Below, in pieces: positions 25,890 to 33,114 of a stretch of 64,000 nucleotides of DNA (position 1 is the stretch's first letter; each line of letters starts with the position of its first letter). The position numbers were made by a program, and so were the translations under genes. The stretch spans positions 682,001 through 746,000 of the forward strand of contig NZ_JAUSYU010000001.1 in assembly GCF_030817075.1 (NCBI RefSeq). The letters run 5' to 3'. Origin of the DNA: Arthrobacter sp. V1I9. Its GTDB lineage: Bacteria > Actinomycetota > Actinomycetes > Actinomycetales > Micrococcaceae. The notes under the pieces were generated by a model. The model made no database searches and had not been told where the DNA came from. It was given only the letters and a program-made list of their open reading frames with translations.

Positions 25890-26559
25890 GAAAACTGAGC
25901 CAGCAGATGTTTTCCAGTCGCGGGTCGCCAAGCATGCGGCCCTCGCCGATCCGGCGCGGCTGCGGATTGTCGATCTGCTCATCCTCGGGGACTTTTCGCC
26001 TACGGAGCTTCAGGCGGAACTGGGCATGCCCTCGAACCTGCTGTCCCATCACCTGCGGGCCCTGGAAGCGGCGGGCCTGGCAACCCGCCACCGCTCCGAA
26101 GCCGACAAGCGCCGCAGCTACATCCGCCTGGCTTCCGGCGCCCTGGAAGGCCTCGCGCCCGGCGTCGAGTATGGCGCCACCCGCGTTCTGTTTGTCTGCA
26201 CCCGCAACAGCGCCCGTTCCCAGCTTGCCGCCGCTCTCTGGGGGCAGGTCAGCGAAATCCCCTCGACTTCGGCGGGCACGCACCCGGCGGACCGGATCGC
26301 GCAGGGAGCGATCGACGTCGCCCGCCGCCATGGCGTGGACCTTCCGGAGGTTCCGCCGCGAGGGCTGGAGGGGCTGGATGGCGGGGACTTCGTTGTCACC
26401 GTCTGCGATAACGCGCACGAGGAACTGACCGGCCTGAACGGAGTTCATTGGTCCGTGCGGGATCCGCTCCGGATCAACACCGAGGAGGCTTTTGAGAACG
26501 CCTTCAACGATATCTCCAGCCGCATCAGCGACCTTGCGCCGCGGATGCGCGCAGCCTGA
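25888..26559 (+). CDS. ArsR repressor fused to an ArsC-like phosphatase domain
   Basis: 223 residues. Residues 1-85 form an ArsR winged helix (HAALADPARLRIVDLLI, then SNLLSHHLRALEAAGLATRHR). Residues 92-220 form a low-molecular-weight phosphatase/arsenate reductase fold with an intact P-loop VCTRNSARSQ, i.e. Cys-x5-Arg. It should repress the locus and release on arsenite or antimonite, while the second domain may reduce arsenate or act as an extra sensor. ATG 25888 has no ribosome site before it. The fusion is known from other actinobacteria. It opens the plus-strand ars operon. Confidence 0.88.
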   Translation: MKTEPADVFQSRVAKHAALADPARLRIVDLLILGDFSPTELQAELGMPSNLLSHHLRALEAAGLATRHRSEADKRRSYIRLASGALEGLAPGVEYGATRVLFVCTRNSARSQLAAALWGQVSEIPSTSAGTHPADRIAQGAIDVARRHGVDLPEVPPRGLEGLDGGDFVVTVCDNAHEELTGLNGVHWSVRDPLRINTEEAFENAFNDISSRISDLAPRMRAA

Positions 26560-26580
26560 CCGTGCTGGTTTGCACCACAT

Positions 26581-26596
26581 ATTGACAACCATCAAT
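26581..26596. promoter_or_regulatory. Second putative ArsR operator, upstream of arsC
   Basis: ATTGA-CAACCA-TCAAT, a 5-6-5 inverted repeat with the same half-sites as the palindrome at 25879. It lies 105 bp before the arsC ATG and may give arsC its own arsenic-responsive promoter. Confidence 0.5.
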
Positions 26597-26700
26597 GAAC
26601 CGTCCGATACTTCCTGCATCGATCAACTTCAATATCTGAATGCAGGCTGTGCGGGCGCAACGACTCAACCCGTCCCCTAATTGCTTACAGGAGCAAAAGA

Positions 26701-27124
26701 ATGAGCACCGAGACCGTCAAGAAGCCCTCCGTCCTGTTCGTCTGCGTCCACAACGCCGGCCGTTCCCAGATGGCTGCCGCCTTCCTCACCACCCTCGGCA
26801 AGGGTGAGATCGAGGTTCGCTCCGCCGGATCCCAGCCCGCGGACAAGATCAACCCCGCCGCCGTCGAGGCCATGGCTGAACTGGGCATCGACATGTCCGC
26901 CGAGGTCCCCAAGGTCCTCACCACCGAGGCCGTGAAGGAATCGGACGTGGTGATCACCATGGGCTGCGGCGACGAATGCCCCTACTTCCCGGGCAAGCGC
27001 GTACGAGGACTGGGTCCTGGAAGACCCGGCAGGCAAGGGCGTCGAATCGGTCCGCCCTATCCGCGACCAGATCAAGACCCGGATAGAGGGCCTGATCGAG
27101 TCCCTCGTTCCGGCCGCCAAGTAG
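26701..27124 (+). pseudogene. arsC: Arsenate reductase ArsC (thioredoxin type), frameshifted at 27001
   Basis: The first 100 codons are a low-molecular-weight-phosphatase-type ArsC: P-loop FVCVHNAGRSQ (Cys15, Arg21) and the conserved MGCGDECPYFPGKR. After this Arg an extra G at 27001 shifts the frame. In the shifted frame the expected tail continues as YEDWVLEDPAGKGVESVRPI and ends in a stop at 27124, 28 bp before trxB. Without correction the frame reads 50 unrelated residues and overlaps trxB. A start with ACAGGAGCAAAAGA is good. With trxB next, arsenate reduction by thioredoxin coupling is the obvious role. Confidence 0.85.
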
Positions 27125-27152
27125 CCGGTTCGGGACACCAGGAGAGACACCC

Positions 27153-28157
27153 ATGAGCAACAATGAAACCCCCGCAGGCGCCCAGGTTGAGCAGCTGATC
27201 ATCATCGGCTCCGGCCCGGCCGGTTACACGGCCGCGATTTACGCCGCCCGTGCTGGCCTGGCGCCGCTGGTGCTGGCCGGATCCGTGACGGCTGGCGGTG
27301 CACTGATGAACACCACCGAAGTGGAAAACTTCCCCGGCTTCCCCGGCGGGATCCAGGGCCCGGAGCTGATGGACGGGCTGCAGGAACAGGCCGAAAAATT
27401 CGGCGCCAAAGTACAGTTCGACGACGTCACCGAAGTCCAGCTGAAGGGCCACCTCAAGCGCGTGGTCACCGGCAGCGGCGAGACCTACGAAGCCCCGGCC
27501 GTCATCCTCGCCACCGGCTCCGCCTACAAGGAGCTCGGCCTGCCCGAAGAGAAGAAGTTCAGCGGCCACGGAGTTTCCTGGTGCGCCACCTGCGACGGGT
27601 TCTTCTTCCGCGAGCAGGACATCATCGTTGTCGGCGGCGGTGACTCCGCCATGGAAGAGGCGATGTTCCTGACCCGGTTCGGGAAGTCCGTCACCGTCGT
27701 CGTCCGCAAGGGCGAATTGCGGGCCTCCCGCATTATGGCGCAGCGGGCCAAGGACAACCCCAAGATCAGCTTCGCCTGGAACTCCGCCATCACTAAGATC
27801 CACGGTGACGGGAAAGTCAGCGGCGTGACCCTCAAGGACACTGTCACCGGCGAAACCCGGGAGCACGCCGCCACAGGCATCTTCGTGGCGATCGGGCATG
27901 TGCCGCGCACCGAACTGCTGACCGGGCAGGTGGACCTGGACGAGGACGGCTACATCAAGGTGGACTCACCCACCACCGTCACCAACCTTTCAGGCGTCTT
28001 TGCGTGCGGCGACGCCGTGGACCACCGCTACCGCCAGGCCATCACCGCCGCCGGCACGGGCTGCGCCGCCGCCCTCGACGCCGAACGCTACCTCGCCGCG
28101 CTGGACGATGTGGACAGCATCGCCACCGCCCTGGTCGAGGAACCAATTCACGCCTAA
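27153..28157 (+). CDS. trxB: Thioredoxin reductase of the arsenic operon
   Basis: 334 residues. An FAD-binding GSGPAGYTAAIYAARA (about 23), the redox motif WCATCDG (about 147), an NADPH site VVGGGDSAMEEA and the terminal GVFACGDAVDHRYRQA identify TrxB. It passes electrons from NADPH to thioredoxin, which regenerates ArsC. The start follows AGGAGAGACACCC. A dedicated TrxB inside an ars operon is known in Firmicutes and actinobacteria. It is followed after 30 bp by the tiny cysteine-rich peptide gene. Confidence 0.93.
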   Translation: MSNNETPAGAQVEQLIIIGSGPAGYTAAIYAARAGLAPLVLAGSVTAGGALMNTTEVENFPGFPGGIQGPELMDGLQEQAEKFGAKVQFDDVTEVQLKGHLKRVVTGSGETYEAPAVILATGSAYKELGLPEEKKFSGHGVSWCATCDGFFFREQDIIVVGGGDSAMEEAMFLTRFGKSVTVVVRKGELRASRIMAQRAKDNPKISFAWNSAITKIHGDGKVSGVTLKDTVTGETREHAATGIFVAIGHVPRTELLTGQVDLDEDGYIKVDSPTTVTNLSGVFACGDAVDHRYRQAITAAGTGCAAALDAERYLAALDDVDSIATALVEEPIHA

Positions 28158-28187
28158 CGCCCTAAGACAGGGGAGGAGGTGAGCTGT

Positions 28188-28244
28188 ATGACCACAGGAT
28201 GCTGCGGCGACTCAGGCTGCTGCGACGACGAGGACTGCTGCTAA
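28188..28244 (+). CDS. Six-cysteine 18-residue peptide in the ars operon
   Basis: Complete frame MTTGCCGDSGCCDDEDCC, stop TAA. Three Cys-Cys pairs are spaced by exactly four residues (5-6, 11-12, 17-18), with Asp/Glu/Gly/Ser between. The ribosome site is the strongest seen in this region: AGGAGGTGA at 28174-28182, 8 bases before ATG after its core. It lies between trxB and an ArsO-like flavoprotein, 30 bp after the trxB stop. Vicinal thiols bind As(III) tightly, so an arsenite-binding, sequestering or delivery peptide is plausible. It could also be a leader peptide sensing cysteine supply. I know no described family. Confidence 0.7.
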   Translation: MTTGCCGDSGCCDDEDCC

Positions 28245-28259
28245 CCACCGCCCCTCCCA

Positions 28260-28325
28260 CCCAACTAGGTAGCAGCAGGCGTCGTTATGAGCCGTCAAAA
28301 CGACACCTACTGCTACCTGGTTGGG
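28260..28325. repeat. 66-bp palindromic element, copy 1
   Basis: Arms at 28260-28286 and 28299-28325 pair at 24 of 27 positions plus one G-T pair, around a 12-base loop. It begins with CCCAACTAGG and ends with GGTTGGG. A second element of exactly the same length lies at 34353-34418 and shares 46 of 66 bases. There is no T-run, so a simple terminator is unlikely. It lies in the ars operon between the cysteine peptide and the flavoprotein. Confidence 0.75.
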
Positions 28326-28374
28326 CTCCTACCGCCCCAGTCGACATCACCGACAACCGAGACAAGAGGACAGT

Positions 28375-29793
28375 ATGGATTCAGCGAAGCGGCTTCCCGT
28401 TGCAGTGATCGGCGCAGGCCCCGTGGGCCTGGCCGCCGCGGCCCATTTGCTCGAGCGCGGCCTGGAGCCCCTGGTCTTCGAGGCAGGCACGACGGCGGGC
28501 GCAGCCATTGAGCAGTGGCGCCACATCCGGCTGTTCTCACCCTGGCGGTTCAACCTCGACGCCGCCGCCGTGCGTTTGCTTGAGGCCGCCGGCTGGGAGT
28601 CGCCCCGGCCCACCGCGCTTCCGTACGGCGGGGAACTTATCGACAACTACCTCGCACCGCTGGCCGCGCTGCCGCAGATCGCCGTGCGGTTGCAGACCGG
28701 CGCCCGCGTGGTGGCCGTGACCCGGCAGGGCCTGGACAAGACCCACGTCCGGAACCGCGGCACCACCCCGTTCACCGTCCGGGTGGAGCACGCAGACGGC
28801 GAGACCTGCGACCACACCGTAGCCGCCGTCATCGACGCCTCCGGCACCTGGTCCCGCCGCAACCCGCTGGGCACCTCCGGCCTGCCCGCCATCGGCGAGG
28901 ACACCGCGGCGGACCGGATTTCCGCGCCGCTCCCCGACGTCCTCGGCCGGGACCGCGCAGCCTTCGCCGGAGGCCGCGTCCTCGTTGTCGGCGCCGGCCA
29001 CTCCGCCGCAAACACGCTGATCAGCCTCGCCGACCTCACGAAGGCAGAGCCGGACACGCGCATCCTCTGGGCCGTCCGCGGCGACTCGGTCGAGAAGGTC
29101 TACGGCGGCGGCGACGCCGACGGGCTGCCCGCCCGGGGCCAGCTGGGCGGCCGCGTCAGGCGGCTGGTCGCGGCAGGAAAAATTGAACTGCACACCGGCT
29201 TCGGCATCGGCTCCCTGAAAGCCCTGGACTCAGGCGTGACCGTGGGAGCTGTGGACGGCCGCACCCTGGAGGCCGACGTCGTCGTGCCCTGCACAGGCTT
29301 CCGTCCGGACCTGGACATCCTGAGTGAACTGAGGCTCAACCTCGACCCTGCCGTCGAAGCTCCCGTGGAGCTCGGCCCGCTGATCGACCCTGAGTTCCAC
29401 TCGTGCGGCACCGTGCCGCCGCACGGAGCCAGGCTGCTCGCCCACCCGGACAAGGATTTCTACATTGTGGGCATGAAGTCCTACGGCCGGGCGCCGACGT
29501 TCCTGCTGGCCACCGGCTACGAGCAGGTCCGCTCCGTGGTCGCCGCGCTGGCCGGTGACCGTGAGGCCGCCGACACCGTCCAGCTCGAACTGCCCGAGAC
29601 GGGCGTCTGCTCCACCGACGCCGGGACCAGCTGTGACGTGCCTGCCGCGGCCACAGCAGACTCGGGCGGAGACGGCGGTTGCTGCGCCGCCCCCGAACCG
29701 GTGCTGGTCGGTTTTCCCACCGGCCTGGCCCACGGCCGCTCGGGCAGCATTTCCCTGGTCAGCTCACTCACAAAGGAAACATCGCACTCATGA
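28375..29793 (+). CDS. ArsO-like FAD/NAD(P)-dependent monooxygenase
   Basis: 472 residues from ATG 28375, after AGAGGA. Two Rossmann sites, VIGAGPVGLAAAAHL (about 10) and VLVVGAGHSAANTL (about 205), and FSPWRFNLD-type residues fit flavin monooxygenase-like proteins called ArsO in ars operons. The C-terminal tail (about 415-450) has Cys residues including GGCCAAPEP, unusual for a flavoprotein and reminiscent of metal capture. It may oxidise an arsenical or release flavin electrons. It ends in an ATGA overlap with the second ArsC-like gene. Confidence 0.8.
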   Translation: MDSAKRLPVAVIGAGPVGLAAAAHLLERGLEPLVFEAGTTAGAAIEQWRHIRLFSPWRFNLDAAAVRLLEAAGWESPRPTALPYGGELIDNYLAPLAALPQIAVRLQTGARVVAVTRQGLDKTHVRNRGTTPFTVRVEHADGETCDHTVAAVIDASGTWSRRNPLGTSGLPAIGEDTAADRISAPLPDVLGRDRAAFAGGRVLVVGAGHSAANTLISLADLTKAEPDTRILWAVRGDSVEKVYGGGDADGLPARGQLGGRVRRLVAAGKIELHTGFGIGSLKALDSGVTVGAVDGRTLEADVVVPCTGFRPDLDILSELRLNLDPAVEAPVELGPLIDPEFHSCGTVPPHGARLLAHPDKDFYIVGMKSYGRAPTFLLATGYEQVRSVVAALAGDREAADTVQLELPETGVCSTDAGTSCDVPAAATADSGGDGGCCAAPEPVLVGFPTGLAHGRSGSISLVSSLTKETSHS

Positions 29794-30233
29794 CCAACGA
29801 AACCTCTGGCTCGCAGAAGACCCCGGCCGTATTGTTCGCGTGCAGCAAGAACGGCGGGAAGTCCCAGCTGGCCGCCGGCCTCATGAACCAGCTCGCGAAC
29901 GGTGACGTCACCGTCTACTCAGCAGGCACCAAACCCGGCAAGTCCCTGAACCCGCAGGCCGTGGAGTCCCTGGCCGAGCTCGGAATCGACATCACCGGTG
30001 AACACCCCAAGCCGGTCACCGATGAGGTCCTGGACAGGGTCGACGCCGTCATCGTCCTGGGCACCGAAGCGAAGGTTGAGCCCCGCGAGGGTACGCGGTT
30101 CGAAGTTTGGGAAACGGATGAGCCCTCCGAGCGGGGCATCGAAGGTATGGAGCGCATGCGCCTGGTCCGGGACGACATCAAAGCCCGCGTCCAAAAGCTC
30201 CACGCGGAGCTCACGGCGGAGGTTGGGCCATGA
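29790..30233 (+). CDS. ArsC-like low-molecular-weight phosphatase with altered P-loop
   Basis: 147 residues, starting in the ATGA overlap with the flavoprotein. The fold is that of LMW phosphatase/ArsC (VLFACSKNGGKSQLAAGLMN). In the P-loop Cys18 is kept, but the invariant Arg of Cys-x5-Arg is Lys24. The middle (VYSAGTKPGKSLNPQAVESL) and C-terminal helix (MRLVRDDIKARVQKLHAELT) follow ArsC. Loss of the phosphate-binding Arg usually kills phosphatase activity, so it may use another mechanism or bind arsenicals without turnover. The last gene of the operon. Confidence 0.85.
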   Translation: MTNETSGSQKTPAVLFACSKNGGKSQLAAGLMNQLANGDVTVYSAGTKPGKSLNPQAVESLAELGIDITGEHPKPVTDEVLDRVDAVIVLGTEAKVEPREGTRFEVWETDEPSERGIEGMERMRLVRDDIKARVQKLHAELTAEVGP

Positions 30234-30270
30234 GGCCGTTGGAGCAGAATGTTCAGTCATAGGAAATAGG

Positions 30271-30290
30271 TAAGGTTGCTTATTATTTAA
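30271..30290. promoter_or_regulatory. TAAGC-type motif, site C
   Basis: TAAGGTTGCTTATTATTTAA. It matches the TGCTTATTAT half of site B exactly but the left half only partly. It lies after the ars operon and 52 bp before a short broken frame at 30329. Confidence 0.35.
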
Positions 30291-30328
30291 TCTGCACCTA
30301 AAGTCTACGACGTAGAGAAGTTGTCGAC

Positions 30329-30417
30329 ATGGTTTCAGTACCTTCCTCACCGTTGGCCTGATGGTTGCCCGCGGCCTGGCGAAGGCCGGCAACCGCCTTC
30401 ACAGCAACAACGCCTAA
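30329..30417 (+). pseudogene. Possible broken small membrane-peptide gene
   Basis: From ATG 30329 four codons read MVSV. The frame then stops early, but one frame over the sequence TFLTVGLMVARGLAKAGNRL continues to a TAA at 30415-30417. Joined by one base change it would be a 29-residue hydrophobic peptide with a basic tail. The palindrome TCTACGACGTAGA lies at 30304-30316, just upstream. I do not recognise it; a decayed gene end is equally possible. Confidence 0.25.
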
Positions 30418-30457
30418 CACGCATTCCTCCGGCCTCTGTGCCGGAAACTGATAAATT

Positions 30458-30491
30458 CTGGCACGGCGCCCCACGGGTGCCGTGCCAGTTT
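30458..30491. terminator. Terminator before the alpha/beta hydrolase
   Basis: CTGGCACGGC (30458-30467) and GCCGTGCCAG (30479-30488) form a perfect 10-bp stem with an 11-base loop, flanked by AAATT and TTTC, so it can act both ways. Confidence 0.75.
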
Positions 30492-30523
30492 CATCTGCCG
30501 TACTGCAACAGCAAGGAATACCG

Positions 30524-31345
30524 GTGCCAACCGCGAGTCACGAACCACACACAACAGAACCGGCATCCTCTGGAGGACCGTTGTCCTGGATGCGCCAGCC
30601 ATTGACGCCGCGGGTAGTCACCACAGGGTCCCTGACCTCCCACGTACACTGCCTTGCAGGGCCCCGCGGCGGCTCCGGCCCGGTCTTTGTGCTCCTTCAC
30701 GGCATCGGTGTATCCCACCGCTACTTCCGCAGGCTTCAGATTCTCCTCGCCCGGCATGGCGACACTTATTCCATCGACCTGCCGGGCTTCGGAGCGACAC
30801 CCAGACCGGACCGGCAACTCAGCGTCTCCGACTACGCTGACGTGATTGCCCGGACGCTTCAAAAGATGGGGGTGGACCGGGCGGTGGTCATCGGGCACTC
30901 CATGGGTGCCCAGTTTGCGACCGAACTTGCCGTCCAGCACCCGAAGACGGTTTCCCACGTGGTGCTCCTTGGCCCGGTGGTGGACTCCGAGCGCCGCACC
31001 GTCCGTCAGCAAGCCCTTGCGCTCGGGCTTGACTCGCTAAGGGAAAGTCCGCTCGGAAACGCCATGGTCCTCATCGACTATGCCCGTTCGGGGATGCGTT
31101 GGTACCTGACCGAACTTTCCGTCATGATGTCCTACGACATTGAGGCAAGCCTGGCCCTGGTAGCCCAACCGGTACTGATCATCCGCGGCTCACGTGATGC
31201 TGTCGCTCCCGCGCTCTGGTGCCAAAAGCTGACCGCCACCGCTCCGGACGGGCGCTACCTCGAAATACCCGGACAACCGCATCTCGTTCAGCACGGCGCT
31301 GCCTCCAGCACCGCGGCCGGTATTCTGGCGCTCCTCAACGGCTAG
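30524..31345 (+). CDS. Alpha/beta hydrolase
   Basis: 273 residues from GTG 30524, chosen because AAGGA lies 6 bases before; the frame is open back to 30482 but that lies in the terminator stem. The oxyanion region VFVLLHGIGVSHRYF, nucleophile elbow VIGHSMGAQFA (Ser about 123), acid RGSRDAVAP and final His in GQPHLV complete the catalytic triad. Cytoplasmic esterase or lactonase of unknown substrate. It stands alone between the terminator and a cupin gene. Confidence 0.88.
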   Translation: MPTASHEPHTTEPASSGGPLSWMRQPLTPRVVTTGSLTSHVHCLAGPRGGSGPVFVLLHGIGVSHRYFRRLQILLARHGDTYSIDLPGFGATPRPDRQLSVSDYADVIARTLQKMGVDRAVVIGHSMGAQFATELAVQHPKTVSHVVLLGPVVDSERRTVRQQALALGLDSLRESPLGNAMVLIDYARSGMRWYLTELSVMMSYDIEASLALVAQPVLIIRGSRDAVAPALWCQKLTATAPDGRYLEIPGQPHLVQHGAASSTAAGILALLNG

Positions 31346-31528
31346 CGGCACCGGCAGTTCTGGACGGGGACTAAAGCGTGTTGACATGGCCCGCTCCCGG
31401 GCGCACCCTGATATCGCTGGGTGTCAGCGTTGGCGGCAACGGCTCACCCGTTAGCCTGCCAACCATCACTCCAGAGCTTCTGGGCGCTCCGGATATACAG
31501 TTCCAATCCCTCCCTGTCAGGAGAAAAA

Positions 31529-31897
31529 GTGCCCGGAGTAGAAGCACTTAAAGCGAAGTCATTCGACGAACCCGATGAAACGCGCCGTCCCCCCAAAACC
31601 CAGGTTGATGTGGTCAACATCGGCGACACCACGTTGGGCAGGTTCACTTTCGAGCCGGGCTGGAAGTGGTCCCAGACGGTCAAGACCGTGGTCCACACGG
31701 ACAGTTGCCAGGTCAACCACGTCGGGATCTGCTCCGCCGGGACGCTGACTGTCAAGATGGATAACGGCGAACAAACCACCATCAGCCCCGGCAACGCGTA
31801 CACCATTCCAGCGGGCCATGATGCCTGGGTCGAAGGCGACGAGGCATTCGTGGCCTACGAGATCATGAGTGCCGCCGCCTTCGCCAAGCCTGCCTGA
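31529..31897 (+). CDS. Cupin-domain protein
   Basis: 122 residues from GTG 31529, five bases after AGGAG. A single small beta-barrel: FTFEPGWKWSQTV, then CQVNHVGICSAGTLTVKM and SPGNAYTIPAGHDAWVEGDE. Metal ligands are only partly kept: one His in the first motif and one in the second (AGHDAW). It probably binds a small molecule or metal. A 30-codon frame follows 21 bp downstream and may be co-transcribed. Confidence 0.85.
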   Translation: MPGVEALKAKSFDEPDETRRPPKTQVDVVNIGDTTLGRFTFEPGWKWSQTVKTVVHTDSCQVNHVGICSAGTLTVKMDNGEQTTISPGNAYTIPAGHDAWVEGDEAFVAYEIMSAAAFAKPA

Positions 31898-31918
31898 TCA
31901 ATAAAAAGGGACAGGATG

Positions 31919-32011
31919 ATGGCAAAGCTAAGCATCCAGGACGAGACTGCACGCGTGGAGCGGATGCCCGGCTACGAGGGCCGTTACCGGAAGAACCTGG
32001 AGACAGGATAA
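31919..32011 (+). CDS. Short frame after the cupin gene, possibly a truncated gene
   Basis: 30 codons from ATG 31919 after AAGGGACAGG, reading AKLSIQDETARVERMPGYEG and a basic end. MPGYEGRY resembles the N-terminal part of another cupin-like or dioxygenase protein, so it may be a truncated second cupin gene or a genuine small protein. The ribosome site supports translation. Confidence 0.4.
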   Translation: MAKLSIQDETARVERMPGYEGRYRKNLETG

Positions 32012-32071
32012 GCAGCGGCCGACGACAGGCGGTCACCGCCCGTAAATGGCCTCGGGATGGAGGGGCCCAGC

Positions 32072-33088
32072 ATGCACCCATCACCTCAGAGGACTTCCGG
32101 ATCATCGGAAACCAGTGAGTCCGAAGTCCGGAAGAAGCCTCGGCGAGGCTTGCGCGGGGCCGGCATCGCCGCCGTCGTAGTCCTGGGGCTGATACTCATC
32201 TCTACGGTGATCAACGCAGTCCTGGAAGCGTCGGAGAAATCGAGCATGGCTGCCTACGGCGAACGCACCGCCGTAGGCAGCGGCACCCTGAACGTGTACC
32301 GGAACGGCCCGGAGGATGGCCAGCCGATCGTTCTTCTCAGCGGCTTGGGAACCCCCGCGCCCGGACTTGATTTCGCTCCTTTAGTACGTGAACTGAAAGG
32401 CTTCAACGCCATCGTCGTGGAGAGGTTTGGGTACGGCTACAGCGATATGGAAGCCCCTCCGCGGACCAACGAAAACATCAGCAGCGAACTTCACGAAGCA
32501 CTGGCCAAACTGCAGGTACAAAAGCCCTACGTCCTGGCGGGGCACTCCATCGCCGGTTTCTACATGCTTGACTACGTGAACCGGTATCCGGGGGAGGTGT
32601 CCGCCGTCGTCGGAATTGACGCGTCAATACCCAAGGCCGGAGACGGGCCGGTCCCGGACCCTGAGCCGGACCTCAACTGGCAAAAGGCCCTGGCCTTCAC
32701 AGGGATTGTCCGGGCCGTCTCCGCCGCCGTTTCGGATTTTGTCGACCCTGCAAGCGATGCCTACGCCGAGGATGAGCTGCAACGCATGCGCCTCATGACC
32801 AGCTGGAACTACGGCAATTCCGCCGTAGCCGATGAAACAGCCCGGATAGCGAACAACGCCGCAGCCCTTAGGGGAGTCAGCTATCCCGATGACCTGCCCG
32901 TCTTGGCGTTCATTGCCGATGAAAAACCGGCGTCAACAGCAACCAAGACAGCCGCGGCCCAAAACCTGCTGGAAAACGTCAAACGCCATGAGATCGTGAC
33001 GCTCGAGGGCCACCACTACCTGCACTGGACCCAGTCCAAGCGCATGGCCGAGCGAATCCGGGCGTTCCTCACGGGCGACGGTGGCTGA
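32072..33088 (+). CDS. Membrane-anchored alpha/beta hydrolase
   Basis: 338 residues from ATG 32072, six bases after GGAGGGG. A polar N-terminus with KKPRRG is followed by a single transmembrane helix (about 35-55, IAAVVVLGLILISTVINAVL). The rest is an alpha/beta hydrolase with IVLLSGLGTPAPG, the elbow VLAGHSIAGFYM (Ser about 165) and a late His in LEGHHYLHW. The catalytic domain should face outside. It does not match the neighbouring hydrolase closely, so the two are not a recent duplication. Confidence 0.87.
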   Translation: MHPSPQRTSGSSETSESEVRKKPRRGLRGAGIAAVVVLGLILISTVINAVLEASEKSSMAAYGERTAVGSGTLNVYRNGPEDGQPIVLLSGLGTPAPGLDFAPLVRELKGFNAIVVERFGYGYSDMEAPPRTNENISSELHEALAKLQVQKPYVLAGHSIAGFYMLDYVNRYPGEVSAVVGIDASIPKAGDGPVPDPEPDLNWQKALAFTGIVRAVSAAVSDFVDPASDAYAEDELQRMRLMTSWNYGNSAVADETARIANNAAALRGVSYPDDLPVLAFIADEKPASTATKTAAAQNLLENVKRHEIVTLEGHHYLHWTQSKRMAERIRAFLTGDGG

Positions 33089-33114
33089 CTGGAACCGGTT
33101 GAAGCTGCCAACTG

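Noticed and set aside
28260..28325. Rho-independent terminator inside the ars operon
   Set aside because: No U-run follows the stem, the arms are very long, and an element of the same length recurs at 34353.
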